This document shows, piece by piece, positions 47,693-57,206 of a DNA stretch of 64,000 nt. The DNA is from Limosilactobacillus coleohominis 101-4-CHN. GTDB taxonomy: Bacteria; Bacillota; Bacilli; Lactobacillales; Lactobacillaceae. Under the pieces are notes generated by a model. The model saw nothing but the letters and a program-made list of their open reading frames with translations. It had not been told where the DNA came from and did no database searches. The stretch lies in the NCBI RefSeq assembly GCF_000161935.1, contig NZ_GG698802.1, positions 537,722 through 601,721 of the forward strand, in the 5' to 3' direction. The translations under genes and the position numbers were made by a program. Position 1 is the first letter of the stretch. Each line of letters starts with the position of its first letter.

Positions 47693-48226
47693 TTAGAGAC
47701 GAGCGTTAACAATCCCAACAGCGCACATTAATGAAAAAACGGTTGTTGGTCCAACAAATTGAAATCCGGCGTGTTTTAACTGCCGCGAAATTTCCGTTGA
47801 TAATGACGTTGCACTTGGCAATAACTGATCACCGTCAGCATGCATTCGTAGTGGTTGGCCATTAACAAACGACCAGAGAAAATGATCAAGTGTTTTACCA
47901 TCCTGATGAATTTGCTGCAATCGTTGAGCATTATTAATAGTTGCCATAATTTTACGACGATTACGGATAATTTGGGAGTTGGCCATTAATTGCTCCACCT
48001 GGTGCCGATCAAACCTGGCGATTTTATCCACATCAAATTCAGCAAACGCTGCTGAAAAGGCCGCTCGTCGTTGCCAAATTGTTGTCCAACTCAAACCTGC
48101 TTGAAAAGTTTCTAAAGTTAACATTTTAAACAGTTCACGTTCATCATGCACTGGTATCCCCCAGTGATGATCATAATAATCACGCATTACAGCAGAATTC
48201 GCCCATTTCGGGTATTGACTAGTCAT
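47693..48226 (-). CDS. tag: DNA-3-methyladenine glycosylase I, zinc-site variant
   Basis: 177 residues. The helical glycosylase core is clear: DYYDHHWGIPVHDERELFK near 16-34, the catalytic glutamate in LTLETFQAGLSW and the FVGPTTVFSLMCAVGIVN end. It removes 3-methyladenine. The E. coli enzyme holds zinc with Cys4, His17, His175 and Cys179. Here no Cys is near position 4, and the protein stops at NARL before the C-terminal His and Cys. So three of four ligands are missing, although the fold core is intact. Confidence 0.88.
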   Translation of the reverse strand: MTSQYPKWANSAVMRDYYDHHWGIPVHDERELFKMLTLETFQAGLSWTTIWQRRAAFSAAFAEFDVDKIARFDRHQVEQLMANSQIIRNRRKIMATINNAQRLQQIHQDGKTLDHFLWSFVNGQPLRMHADGDQLLPSATSLSTEISRQLKHAGFQFVGPTTVFSLMCAVGIVNARL

Positions 48227-48273
48227 TACTATCCACTCCTCTTAATAGATTGCTCACTATTAAGATACGTATT

Positions 48274-49707
48274 TTAATTCGTTTTCTTCTTGGTATCACG
48301 AAGAATTAGTGCCAATCCTAAACCAATGACTTCAATTACAATCATTGTAATGAAAACAACATGGTAACCGTGAAGTGAAGCGGCTAATTTATTAGCTCCC
48401 ATACTCAACCGATTAGCAGTTGCTGTAGTTAAAATCATGGTTGCCATTGCCACCCCAGCGGAACCAAGAATTTGCCGTACCGTAGTGATTACCGCAGTCC
48501 CATGTGAAACTAAGTCATTAGGCAAGGAGTTTGCACCTAGGGTTACCGCTGGCATCATAACAAAGGCGTTTCCACCTTCGATAACCATGGCACAAAGAAT
48601 CATTCCCAAGAGATTTTGCACATCAGCCATTGCTAAAGTTAAGAACCACCCCGCAACAATCATTAGCATCCCAATAATCATGGTTGGCTTAAAACCAATC
48701 ATATCCGCCAATTTACCAGTAAATGGATTCAAAATACTCAAAAAGACCGCGCCAGGAACTAAAGACATTCCCGAAATAAATGGACTAACATGTAAAACTC
48801 CTTGGTAGTACAAAGGAAAAATAATCGTAACTACGATTAGTGCAACATACGAAATTCCCGTCAGTAAAATTGCCATATCGTAATTAAAGGTCTTCAAGAC
48901 CCGTAATTCCAAAAGTGGTGTTTTCAGTTTGAATTGGCGAACGCAGAAGAGAACAACCGCAATTAAACTAACTATGAGTAATCCCCAATTGAATGCCCAG
49001 TTAACGCGGTGTTTGCCAATCTGATTAACCACGTACATAATTCCAATTAAACCAATTGATAGAAAGACTGACAGCCAATCTAAGGAAGTTTCGTGACGAT
49101 CCATTACATTTCTAATCAAGCCACTACCTGCCATAACAATCACAACTGTAATAATGATCATAAACAGGATGAATAAGCTCTTCCAATCAAAGAATTTTAA
49201 AACAATTCCCGAAATAATCGGGCCACAGGCAAGAGCTGAACCCATTACTAAGCCGGCAATTCCCATTGTGGTTCCCCGCTCATCCTTCGGCGTAATTTCA
49301 AGCAGCACCGTCTGATAGGATGGAAAAAGAACCCCCACCGCGAAGGCTTCCATCACCCGGCCGATCATCATAAACCAAAAACCGTTGACTCCCCATGAAG
49401 CTGGGGTAAAAACGATCATCAAAGAACCAACATCAAATATGGCGAGCGCACCAATAAACATTTGACGGAAGCTCAGATTATTAAGCATCCAGGGACTAAT
49501 TGGCATGCTGACACACATTACCAACATAAATCCGGTTGTCAGCCATTGGACCGTATCCGCTGAAATACCAAAATTCTGCATTAAAGTTGGGTAAGCCGTT
49601 GATAGTGAAGACTGACTGATAGACATCGTAAAAGTCCCCAACAGTAAGGTTAAAATAAACCAAAAGCGACTATAAGTCTTACCGTTTTGATCAATACTCT
49701 CTTGCAT
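48274..49707 (-). CDS. MFS drug exporter, DHA2 (14-TM) family
   Basis: 477 residues, about 14 membrane spans, with the DHA2 start (FWFILTLLLGTFTMSISQSSLSTAYPTL, split across 12-40) and motif C-like GLVMGSALACGPIISGIV near 148-166. Proton-driven multidrug export is the likely role; substrate unknown. It is divergent from perR. Its leader holds a PerR-box-like site, so peroxide or metal control is possible. Confidence 0.9.
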   Translation of the reverse strand: MQESIDQNGKTYSRFWFILTLLLGTFTMSISQSSLSTAYPTLMQNFGISADTVQWLTTGFMLVMCVSMPISPWMLNNLSFRQMFIGALAIFDVGSLMIVFTPASWGVNGFWFMMIGRVMEAFAVGVLFPSYQTVLLEITPKDERGTTMGIAGLVMGSALACGPIISGIVLKFFDWKSLFILFMIIITVVIVMAGSGLIRNVMDRHETSLDWLSVFLSIGLIGIMYVVNQIGKHRVNWAFNWGLLIVSLIAVVLFCVRQFKLKTPLLELRVLKTFNYDMAILLTGISYVALIVVTIIFPLYYQGVLHVSPFISGMSLVPGAVFLSILNPFTGKLADMIGFKPTMIIGMLMIVAGWFLTLAMADVQNLLGMILCAMVIEGGNAFVMMPAVTLGANSLPNDLVSHGTAVITTVRQILGSAGVAMATMILTTATANRLSMGANKLAASLHGYHVVFITMIVIEVIGLGLALILRDTKKKTN

Positions 49708-49723
49708 TCTTCTCTCCCCTTGT

Positions 49724-49781
49724 TTAGAATGATTATTAAATAAACAATTAGTATTATAGTTAGTCCAGATTCATTTGTAAA
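49724..49781 (-). promoter_or_regulatory. MFS promoter and PerR-box-like site
   Basis: Minus-strand promoter -35 TTTACA (49776-49781), 17 bases, -10 TATAAT (49753-49758). Downstream lies TTAGAATGATTATTA (49724-49738), 12 of 14 defined positions of the PerR box TTATAATNATTATAA. The divergent perR promoter has an extended -10 TGGTATACT (49782-49790). Confidence 0.65.
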
Positions 49782-49826
49782 TGGTATACTAGACATTAGT
49801 TAATTAAAGATGAAGGAGTGATTAAG

Positions 49827-50300
49827 ATGGCTGAAGCAGAATTTGATCGTGCACTAAACCGTTTAAAAGAAAACCGTGTTCGTTTAACCCCTCAACGCAA
49901 AATAATTCTAAACTATCTAATCACCCATCACACTCATCCAACGGTTGAGATGATTCTGGATGATTTGCAAAAACATGATGACAGCATCAGCTTAGCGACA
50001 GTGTACAATACTGTTAAACTACTGGTAAATTATAATCTTGTGATCGAATTAAAAAATGGTGATGGTTCCACCCATTATGATTACTTTGGTCACCCCCACT
50101 ATCACGTTGTGTGTGATAACTGTGGTAAGATTACTGATGTGATGGATGATGAATTCTATGACATTGCAAAAGAATTAGCGCGAGTAACTAGAAAAAATAC
50201 AAATTATTTAGTTACCCGTAGTGATGTCGAAGTCCATGGAATCTGTCCCGACTGTCAATACAAGTTAGGACTCAACGGAAATAAAGAGGAGCTTAATTAA
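49827..50300 (+). CDS. perR: Fur-family regulator, PerR type
   Basis: 157 residues from the ATG at 49827 after AAGGAGTGATTAAG. N-terminal winged helix (SLATVYNTVKLLVNY near 55-69), regulatory site GHPHYHVVC near 88-96 and structural zinc Cys pairs CDNC near 96 and CPDC near 140. The residues fit PerR, which senses peroxide with iron or manganese, better than Fur or Zur, but this call is only moderate. It is followed by an overlapping small gene. Confidence 0.85.
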   Translation: MAEAEFDRALNRLKENRVRLTPQRKIILNYLITHHTHPTVEMILDDLQKHDDSISLATVYNTVKLLVNYNLVIELKNGDGSTHYDYFGHPHYHVVCDNCGKITDVMDDEFYDIAKELARVTRKNTNYLVTRSDVEVHGICPDCQYKLGLNGNKEELN

Positions 50301-50470
50301 TGATTAGTAATGAACAGCGTGCGCATGAAATTGCCATTGCTTTATTGAGTAAGAAAGAATTTAATAGTCCAGTCTATGCTTATCATGAATATATTAACGT
50401 GTTATTGCCCGTCCTCAAGGAATTTGATAAAGATTTTCCAGATGGCATTGCTGAACATCCAGGACACTAG
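50300..50470 (+). CDS. small protein coupled to perR
   Basis: 56 residues, ATG overlapping the perR stop (TAATG) and preceded by AGAGGAG within perR. It begins MISNEQRAHEIAIALLSKKE and ends EHPGH. It looks like a compact helical protein with no cysteine. The overlap and ribosome site support a real gene; function unknown. A strong terminator follows. Confidence 0.8.
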   Translation: MISNEQRAHEIAIALLSKKEFNSPVYAYHEYINVLLPVLKEFDKDFPDGIAEHPGH

Positions 50471-50479
50471 TTGATTAAA

Positions 50480-50525
50480 AAAGGGATCGTGTTAGAAATC
50501 ATTACGACTTCTCCACGATCCCTTT
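50480..50525. terminator. bidirectional terminator between perR unit and hsp20
   Basis: AAAGGGATCGTG/CACGATCCCTTT with a loop of about 22 bases. Confidence 0.88.
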
Positions 50526-50538
50526 CTATTTCTCTAAA

Positions 50539-50964
50539 TTACTCAATATCAATGTGCGTCCCGTTTTGGTTTTCAACCGTTAGCTTTGGCAAATCAAGTG
50601 CCAGAACACCATCATTGTACTTTGCACTAACCTTATCTAAATCAACATCTGGTAACCGGTATGACCGACTCATTTGTCCATACCGCCGTTCACTTTGGAC
50701 AATGTCACCATTCTTGTTGGTGTGATCATCGAAAGTATCCCGATGGCCACTAACCGTTAAAATGCCGTCTGCATAGTTAACACGGATATCTTTCTTATCA
50801 AATCCTGGCATGTCAATCTTTACTTGATAACCATCGTTAGTTTCCGCAATATCACTCTTCATATAGTCAGAGTTAGTAGATGGGAAAAAGCCATCATCAA
50901 AGAAATTCCGCATGTTCATCAAGTTGTCAAACAAACCATCACGACGTTGTAAATCATTAGCCAT
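50539..50964 (-). CDS. hsp20: Hsp20 / alpha-crystallin small heat shock protein
   Basis: 141 residues. Alpha-crystallin domain from about 40 to 130 (VKIDMPGFDKKDIRVNYADGIL in parts, then YRLPDVDLDKVSAKYNDGVLAL) with the end motif LDLPKL. It holds unfolded proteins as an ATP-independent chaperone. A CIRCE element upstream points to HrcA control. Confidence 0.96.
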   Translation of the reverse strand: MANDLQRRDGLFDNLMNMRNFFDDGFFPSTNSDYMKSDIAETNDGYQVKIDMPGFDKKDIRVNYADGILTVSGHRDTFDDHTNKNGDIVQSERRYGQMSRSYRLPDVDLDKVSAKYNDGVLALDLPKLTVENQNGTHIDIE

Positions 50965-51052
50965 AATAAAGCTTCCTTTCTTCGTTTTTTTATTTCTTAT
51001 TTCTCTTTACACTTATTATCCTAATCCAAATTTTGGTGAATACAAGCGCTTT

Positions 51053-51079
51053 TTAGCACTCTATTGTTAAGAGTGCTAA
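51053..51079. promoter_or_regulatory. CIRCE element (HrcA operator) of hsp20
   Basis: Perfect inverted repeat TTAGCACTC-N9-GAGTGCTAA, about 90 bases before the hsp20 start, just upstream of a TTGTAT ... GATAAT promoter on the minus strand (about 51021-51048). Confidence 0.97.
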
Positions 51080-51191
51080 AAAGTTTAACCAAACTTGACC
51101 AATGCTGATATAAAGGCATTTAGAGCCTTTAGTGTGTCTTCGTAATTTTAATTTAAATTTCTATATATGAATAATTTATCATATATCAAGC

Positions 51192-51219
51192 AAAAAAAGA
51201 ACGGAACCTTCCCCGTTCT
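51192..51219 (-). terminator. terminator of the LysM/Apf gene
   Basis: GAACGG/CCGTTC with a GGAAGGTT loop followed by seven T on the minus strand. The 75-bp stretch toward the CIRCE holds an AT-rich imperfect palindrome at about 51159-51184. Confidence 0.88.
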
Positions 51220-51238
51220 CGGTAATTAAAATTTAATT

Positions 51239-51868
51239 TTAGTACCAACCATGTGATTGCCAGAATGATTGAGCAGCACTCCAGGAACCGTAACGGCTGG
51301 ATACGTATTGGTCGGCAACCCGTTCTTGGTTAGCGGCGGAGTAGTCACCATTTAAGTAAGATGCAGATAATTGGTACTTACCAATGTATTGACCATTCCG
51401 TGCACCATAGTTACCACCCGATTCACGAGCGGCAATCCAAGCCTTAGCTGCGGCATCGTTACCGGCAACACTTGAAGTGTAGTTAGATGCACCAGTGTTA
51501 GCAGTAGCGGCCGTATTAGTGCTTTGGCTGCTTTGGGTAGTAGTATTATTAGTGTTAGCTGAGTTATTAGCAGATGGTAATGAAGCAGCTTGTTGAGCAG
51601 TTGCTGTAGTAACCTCACCATCATCCTTGATTAACAACTTTTGACCAACGTAGATTAAATTCTTGTTAGCGATGTTATTGTTACTTGCTAAAGTGTCAAC
51701 AAAAGTTAAGTCGTGTCCTAACTTGTAGGAAATGCCAGAAAGCGTGTCCCCTGCTTGGACAGTGTAAACTGAGTCAGCATTGGCAGTAGTAGCAGTAGCA
51801 ACAGTACCCAAAGCAAGGGCACCAGTAACAGTAGCAGCAACTTTGATAGCTTTCTTATTGAACTTCAT
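51239..51868 (-). CDS. secreted LysM protein with Apf/transglycosylase-like C-terminal domain
   Basis: 209 residues. Signal peptide (1-32, ending ANA), LysM domain about 35-78 ([17 protein letters not shown]), a Ser/Thr/Asn-rich linker about 82-135, and a C-terminal domain of about 70 residues ([17 protein letters not shown] in part, ending [10 protein letters not shown]) as in aggregation-promoting factors and resuscitation-like transglycosylases. LysM binds peptidoglycan. Likely a surface or wall-remodelling protein. Confidence 0.92.
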   Translation of the reverse strand: MKFNKKAIKVAATVTGALALGTVATATTANADSVYTVQAGDTLSGISYKLGHDLTFVDTLASNNNIANKNLIYVGQKLLIKDDGEVTTATAQQAASLPSANNSANTNNTTTQSSQSTNTAATANTGASNYTSSVAGNDAAAKAWIAARESGGNYGARNGQYIGKYQLSASYLNGDYSAANQERVADQYVSSRYGSWSAAQSFWQSHGWY

Positions 51869-52224
51869 ATAAATTAAAACATCCTTTTCTTTTAAATTCT
51901 GTAGTTACAAATCAATAACTTATCAACGGTTTATATAATACATGCTGTCAGTTACGGACCAATTACCGCGAATTATCAAACTTCCGCATTTCTGTAAAAT
52001 TTTGTAACAAAGCCGGGCTTTTTAATCAATTAAGCATCATTAAATCGTCGCCGATCCCCGTTAAATCAACATTTATCAATATTTCACTTTCTTCTAGTAA
52101 GCAGACTGGCAACTTGTAACAAAACTACGAAAACTTTTTGAATTTTTTCTGAATTAACCTTGATCTCAGCAAATTTATTCCCAAAACACCTTTTTATTAC
52201 TAACGTTTGTAACAATGTAACAGC
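51869..52224. promoter_or_regulatory. long upstream region of the LysM/Apf gene
   Basis: Minus-strand promoter TTGGTC, 16 bases, TATTAT preceded by TG (about 51937-51964) gives a leader of about 65 bases. Farther up are several TGTAAC/TGTAAA words (near 51993, 52002, 52116, 52207, 52215) that resemble half sites of the WalR box, but the spacings (4 and 2 bases) do not match the usual 5. No gene seen. Confidence 0.55.
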
Positions 52225-52355
52225 AAAAAGCGGGCGTCAACGAAGCCTTTTTTCGTCTATCAGCTTCATCCACCCGCAATCACAAATAGGCCTCCAGAGT
52301 TCGGCTTTGCCGAGCACTGGAGGCCATTTGTGTACTGCGCTGTTCGCTTTTTATT
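52225..52355. repeat. two-hairpin palindromic element
   Basis: Two large hairpins lie between AAAAAGCG (about 52227) and CGCTTTTT (about 52350). The first is GCGGG ... GAAGC/GCTTC ... CCCGC. The second, about 50 bases, pairs CACAAAT and GGCCTCCAG with CTGGAGGCC and ATTTGTG around TCGGC-TTT-GCCGA. T-tracts lie at both ends. It may end transcription from the NCS2 gene or be a mobile palindromic repeat. Confidence 0.65.
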
Positions 52356-52404
52356 AAAGTAATCGGGTTTGTGTCACAGCCCCATTTATTGTTATTAATA
52401 TTAA

Positions 52405-53730
52405 TTAGTGTCGACGCGGCATCAACAAATTAAGGATAATGGCTGTTAATGCTGCCACCGCAATCGGCGAACCAAGTAAGTATTGTACCATTTGTGGTGC
52501 TGCCTTAGTAATATGCGTTGGCAGTAAAATAATGGCCAGGGTTAAAACAATCGGCAAACCAATAATATAGAGATCTGCATCTGAAGTTTTGATTCCCCGA
52601 ATGACATTCAGCCCATTTAACATGATTGTGACGGTAATGAGGGCAAATACACCCCCGATTACTGGATCAGGAATAGCGGTTAAGAATGCCGATAGTTTAG
52701 AGAAAAAACCGAGCAGGATAAACCAGCCACCCGCAGCAACAAAGACTTTCCGCGAAGCAACCCCAGTGATGGACACAACTCCAGCATTGGTTGAGTAGCC
52801 AGTAACAGGAGTAGTTCCACAAAGTCCAGCAAACAAACAGCTCAAACCTTCACCTACAATTCCGTGATTCCATTGCCGATCAGTAATTTTGTGATTAGTA
52901 ACGGCCCCCATTGCAAACCACGTCCCGGTCGTTTCGGTCGTAATGATGGCATATAAAATCAAGAACGTCAGAATGGAAGTCCAGTTGAAACTAATTCCCC
53001 AGTGAAAAACCGTCCGTTGCGGTAAACTAAACCATGGCGCATCAACTACAGATTGCCAGTTAAAGCGCCCCATCGAAGCACTCATTAACGTCCCACATAG
53101 TAATGCAATGACAATTGAACCTGTCCGAAAGAGTTTTTGAACTCGCGGGAACCGAATACTTATGCCAACACATACTAGCATCGCTAAGGCTGTCACACTA
53201 GCAAGTTCAATATTTTGATAAACATTGCCCTTGGCTTCAAAAATATTGCTATTGAGGGCACTTGGAATCAGTGACAGACCCACACACGTAATAATCGTGC
53301 CACCTACTACTGCCGGCACTAACCGGTTAATAATCTTTTGAAAAATGCCGCTTAGTCCCAAAAGAACCAAAATGATCGCACCGACGACTAGTGAACCGAT
53401 TAAGGTCGCCATCCCGTTTCCTTTCAAACCACCACTGGCTAGAACAATCCCAGCAGCTGCTGATAACGGCACAAATGATGGTCCCTGCGACATTGGCATC
53501 TTCATAAAAATCGAAGTTTGTAAAATGGTTCCAACACCAGCCGCAAGAAATGTCGATTGGAGCAGTCCAGATGTATCAGCTGCTCCCATTGCTAACATCC
53601 CGGCTAGAATAATCGGCGGCACATAGACGTCCATTGCCATAACGTGTTGTAGACCAAGCAGCGTTGCCTCACCAGTTGGAATGTGGTCTTCCGGGCCGAT
53701 TACGAGATTCCGTTGTACTTGTTCATCCAT
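52405..53730 (-). CDS. NCS2-family purine/xanthine (or uracil) permease
   Basis: 441 residues, about 12-14 spans. NCS2 features: GLQHVMAMDVYVPPIILAG near 26-44, GPSFVPLSAAAGIV near 83-96 and TETTGTWFAMGAVTN near 263-277. The GNGMATLIGS motif and the overall pattern fit xanthine or purine carriers; substrate not fixed. No purine riboswitch is seen in the 125-base gap upstream. Divergent from none; follows sufB on the same strand past a terminator. Confidence 0.9.
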   Translation of the reverse strand: MDEQVQRNLVIGPEDHIPTGEATLLGLQHVMAMDVYVPPIILAGMLAMGAADTSGLLQSTFLAAGVGTILQTSIFMKMPMSQGPSFVPLSAAAGIVLASGGLKGNGMATLIGSLVVGAIILVLLGLSGIFQKIINRLVPAVVGGTIITCVGLSLIPSALNSNIFEAKGNVYQNIELASVTALAMLVCVGISIRFPRVQKLFRTGSIVIALLCGTLMSASMGRFNWQSVVDAPWFSLPQRTVFHWGISFNWTSILTFLILYAIITTETTGTWFAMGAVTNHKITDRQWNHGIVGEGLSCLFAGLCGTTPVTGYSTNAGVVSITGVASRKVFVAAGGWFILLGFFSKLSAFLTAIPDPVIGGVFALITVTIMLNGLNVIRGIKTSDADLYIIGLPIVLTLAIILLPTHITKAAPQMVQYLLGSPIAVAALTAIILNLLMPRRH

Positions 53731-53815
53731 TATTAACTTTCTCCCTTAAATAAATTTCAAGGATAAGCTTATCACGAACTGAATATAGTGTAAATTACCC
53801 ATTGTTCGGAAAACT

Positions 53816-53838
53816 CCCGAATCTCTTGCGAGACCGGG
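53816..53838 (-). terminator. terminator of the nrdDG-sufCDB operon
   Basis: On the minus strand CCCGGTCTC-GCAA-GAGATTCGGG is followed by AGTTTTCC; it lies 18 bases past the sufB stop. Confidence 0.65.
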
Positions 53839-53855
53839 CGTTATTTTTTTGATTT

Positions 53856-55277
53856 TTAACCAACGGAACCTTCCATCTGAAAATCAATCAGTCGATTTAG
53901 TTCCACCGCATATTCCATCGGTAATTGTTTGGTAAATGGTTCAATGAAACCCATAACGATCATCTTAGTAGCTTCTTCTTCAGATAATCCGCGACTCATT
54001 AAATAGTAAAGTTCTTCTTCTGAAACCTTGGAGACTTTGGCTTCATGCTCCATTGCGACATCACCAACTGCGACCTTATTTAGCGGAATGGTATCACTTG
54101 AGGAATCATCATCCATGATGATGGTGTCACACTCAACATGTGAACTGGAACCATGAGCATTTTCATCCATTTTAACTTCACCACGATAATCACAGACACC
54201 CCCAGCCCGACACAGTGACTTTGAAATAATGGTCGAGCTGGTTTCTGGAGCTTGGTGAATCATTCTGGCTCCAGTATCTTGATCCACTACTTTGCCATTA
54301 GCAAAAGCTATTGATAACATTGTCCCCTTTGCTCTACGACCACGAAGATAGACGCTCGGGTACTTCATCGTCACCTTAGAACCGAGATTACCATCAACCC
54401 ATTCCATGACTGCATTTTCATCCGCCACTGCCCGTTTAGTTTCCAACGAGTAAACATTAGGCGACCAGTTTTGAATGGTTGTATAACGGCAAAAGCCCCG
54501 TGGTTTTACAAATACTTCGACAACAGCCGCATGGAGGCTATCTTCCGAATAAACTGGTGCCGTACATCCTTCAACATAGTTCACACTCGCGTCTTCATCA
54601 ACGACAATCAACGTTCGCTCAAACTGTCCCGTATTTTCCGCATTGATTCTAAAGAAACTCTGAAGCGGCTCATCAGCATGAACACCCTTTGGAACGTAAA
54701 TAAAGGTTCCGCCAGACCAGACTGCGGTATTCAGCGCCGCAAAAATATTGTCATCAGGATGTACTAACTGGGCAAAATACTTTTTAACAATTTCCGGATA
54801 CTTTTGGACTGCAGTATCAGTGTCCATAAAGAGGATCCCATGACTTGCTAAGTCCCGTTTTAAATTAGCGTAAACGACTTCCGACTCGTACTGAGCAGTG
54901 GCTCCTGCTAGGTATTGGCGTTCGGCCTCCGGAACCCCCATCTTTTCAAAGGTGGTTTTCATTTCCTCTGGTACGTCTGACCAGGAACGAGCCACATGAT
55001 CAGTTGGTCGTTGAAAATAGCGGAGCTGTGATAAATCTAATTTTGTTAAATCCGGTCCAAAGTCTGGCAGCTTCATCTTTAAATACTGGTGGTAAGCATT
55101 TAACCGAATATTTAGCATCCATTCAGGCTCATGTTTGCGACGGAAAATTTCACGAACCGTATCTTCAGTCAAACCGACTCCTGTGGAAAAAATCGGTTTA
55201 ATATCATCATGAAAACCGTATTCATAATGTTCTTTTGAAAATCGCTTAATTGCTTTTTTATCATCTTCTTGACTCAT
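53856..55277 (-). CDS. sufB: Fe-S cluster assembly scaffold SufB
   Basis: 473 residues, normal length. Conserved features: the Cys near 254 ([16 protein letters not shown]), [23 protein letters not shown] with the cysteine matching E. coli C405, and the [20 protein letters not shown] end. SufB with SufC and SufD forms the scaffold on which clusters are built. Its ATG overlaps the sufD stop by one base. No sufS or sufU lies between sufD and sufB, unlike the usual sufCDSUB order of Firmicutes. Confidence 0.97.
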   Translation of the reverse strand: MSQEDDKKAIKRFSKEHYEYGFHDDIKPIFSTGVGLTEDTVREIFRRKHEPEWMLNIRLNAYHQYLKMKLPDFGPDLTKLDLSQLRYFQRPTDHVARSWSDVPEEMKTTFEKMGVPEAERQYLAGATAQYESEVVYANLKRDLASHGILFMDTDTAVQKYPEIVKKYFAQLVHPDDNIFAALNTAVWSGGTFIYVPKGVHADEPLQSFFRINAENTGQFERTLIVVDEDASVNYVEGCTAPVYSEDSLHAAVVEVFVKPRGFCRYTTIQNWSPNVYSLETKRAVADENAVMEWVDGNLGSKVTMKYPSVYLRGRRAKGTMLSIAFANGKVVDQDTGARMIHQAPETSSTIISKSLCRAGGVCDYRGEVKMDENAHGSSSHVECDTIIMDDDSSSDTIPLNKVAVGDVAMEHEAKVSKVSEEELYYLMSRGLSEEEATKMIVMGFIEPFTKQLPMEYAVELNRLIDFQMEGSVG

Positions 55278-56428
55278 TACTGAACCTCCAATCGTTCCAG
55301 CAATTCATTAATGGTTTGATCACGCAGTTGTTGATCTGGAAACTTTTCAATTACTGGTAATAAAAAGCCCTTCGTCAGCAAAATTTCTGCTTCCATTAAA
55401 GTCAAGCCGCGGGATTGTAAATAATATAACTGATCTGGATTAACTTGACCGATACTGGCTGCATGACCAGCGTTCACATCGTTATCTTCAATCAATAGGA
55501 CCGGATCAGCTTCCCCATGACTCGCTGCCGTTAGCGTTAATAGGCGACTCTCTTGGTTCGAAGCAGACTGGTGTGCCCCTTGATAAATCTTACCGACAGC
55601 ATGGAAGTTCAGGATTGCCTGATCTTTAACCACCCCGTTTTGTAAAATTTCTCCATCAGTATGTAAGCCATGATTATCAATCCTGGTATGAATGTCCTGC
55701 ACCTGATCGTGGGTCGCAATACCAACCATTTTAAAATTAGCATGGCTACCATCGCCATCCAAGTTTGCATGATAATCAGCCTCGAGATGGTGACGATCAA
55801 AAAAGGCACTATAAATGTTGAGCAAGCTATCCCCGGCTTGATAGGCGCGTACACTCTCCCAATTATGGTCTGCAGTAAAAGTATTTGATTGATAATAATT
55901 GACTTGCGCACTGTCACCAAGTAATAATTCAGTTCCTAAATAGCTTGGTTGTTGATCACTAGCAACTTCATTTTCAATGATGGTTACTTTTGAATTAGCC
56001 CCCACCATGATGAGGTTGTGGTAATTGCATCCTGAAACGGTCGCATGCAATTCAATTGGCTGATCAACAACCGTGTTATTCGGCACATAAACAAACCGGC
56101 CACCATTTAAAAATGCTAAGTGGAGCGCATTGAGTTGATTGGCTTGCCAATTAATCGCCTTCTCCATTAAATTTTCCTGCACTAGCTCTGGATACTGTTG
56201 AGCGGCAATAAAAATGGGCAAGTTAACGTACCCATCAGGCGTGGTCGTTACCTGCTCATCATCAATATCTAGCTGTGGATTTTGGAGCCACTTCTTTAAA
56301 ACCGTTTGTTGGTGATCGGTTACCGGGAGTTTCTGAGCCATCATCATCGCTAATTGACGTTTTTTCCGTAACCAATCTGGCTGGCCCTGGGTGGCTACTC
56401 GAACTTGATCTAATAAATCTGGTTTCAT
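55277..56428 (-). CDS. sufD: Fe-S cluster assembly protein SufD
   Basis: 383 residues, shorter than Bacillus SufD (about 437), mainly in the N-terminal helical part. The beta-helix core is present with [21 protein letters not shown] near 108-128 (in parts) and the conserved His in [14 protein letters not shown] near 325-338. Partner of SufB and SufC. Overlaps sufC by four bases and sufB by one. Confidence 0.95.
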   Translation of the reverse strand: MKPDLLDQVRVATQGQPDWLRKKRQLAMMMAQKLPVTDHQQTVLKKWLQNPQLDIDDEQVTTTPDGYVNLPIFIAAQQYPELVQENLMEKAINWQANQLNALHLAFLNGGRFVYVPNNTVVDQPIELHATVSGCNYHNLIMVGANSKVTIIENEVASDQQPSYLGTELLLGDSAQVNYYQSNTFTADHNWESVRAYQAGDSLLNIYSAFFDRHHLEADYHANLDGDGSHANFKMVGIATHDQVQDIHTRIDNHGLHTDGEILQNGVVKDQAILNFHAVGKIYQGAHQSASNQESRLLTLTAASHGEADPVLLIEDNDVNAGHAASIGQVNPDQLYYLQSRGLTLMEAEILLTKGFLLPVIEKFPDQQLRDQTINELLERLEVQ

Positions 56429-57192
56429 TCGTGAACGCCATCCTTACTCATTTGTTCAAATTTAGCATAGCCGCCCTTTTCAAGTTCATCTGCTAATTCT
56501 GGGCCGCCGCTTTGCACTACCCGTCCATCAACCATCACATGAATGCGGTCAGGTTTAACATATTCGAGTAAACGCTCATAGTGCGTAATGAGGAGCGCAC
56601 TAAATTGTGGCGTTCGCATATGGTTAATGCCATTTGCGACAATCCGTAACGCGTCAATATCAAGCCCAGAATCAATTTCATCCAAAATGGCTAATTTCGG
56701 TTTGAGCATCATCATTTGTAAGACCTCATTCCGCTTTTTTTCGCCACCAGAAAATCCAACGTTTAAATAACGGTCGGTAATATCATCCGGCATCTTGAGT
56801 AATTGTTTGGCTTCATTCAGTTGTTGAAGAAACTCTAACACAGGTACCGTTTGCCCTTCTGGTTGAGTAGCATTCATTGCTTGACGGATAAAGTCAATAT
56901 TCTTTACTCCAGGAATTTCAGCTGGATACTGCATTCCTAAAAAGAGACCAAGTTGTGCCCGTTCCGTGATGGATCTACTTAAAACATCTTGACCATCAAA
57001 AGTAACGGTCCCCGTAGTAACTTCATAGGCAGGATAGCCCATAATCGTGGAAACTAACGTTGACTTACCGTTTCCATTTGGCCCCATAATGGCATGCACT
57101 TCACCAGTGGGAACAGTCAAATCAACACCCTTTAAAATTTCTTCACCGGTTTCCTTCACAATTGCATGTAAGTTTTTTACTACTAACGTCAT
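56425..57192 (-). CDS. sufC: Fe-S cluster assembly ATPase SufC
   Basis: 255 residues, ABC-type ATPase. Walker A GPNGNGKSTLV near 37-47, signature FSGGEKKRNEVLQ near 149-161 and Walker B LAILDEIDSGLDIDAL near 170-185. It powers the SufBC2D scaffold. The gap to nrdG is 14 bases with an AAGGGTG ribosome site and no room for a promoter, so it is read from the nrd promoter. Confidence 0.98.
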   Translation of the reverse strand: MTLVVKNLHAIVKETGEEILKGVDLTVPTGEVHAIMGPNGNGKSTLVSTIMGYPAYEVTTGTVTFDGQDVLSRSITERAQLGLFLGMQYPAEIPGVKNIDFIRQAMNATQPEGQTVPVLEFLQQLNEAKQLLKMPDDITDRYLNVGFSGGEKKRNEVLQMMMLKPKLAILDEIDSGLDIDALRIVANGINHMRTPQFSALLITHYERLLEYVKPDRIHVMVDGRVVQSGGPELADELEKGGYAKFEQMSKDGVHE

Positions 57193-57206
57193 TTTTTCAC
57201 CCTTAA

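Noticed and set aside
51990..52225. WalR-box-like TGTAAC repeats before the LysM/Apf gene
   Set aside because: The words are there but spacing between adjacent pairs is 4 or 2 bases instead of 5, so I do not call operators.
53731..53815. Purine riboswitch ahead of the NCS2 permease
   Set aside because: The gap is short and lacks the paired loops and junction of a purine riboswitch; only a ribosome site and the suf terminator are present.
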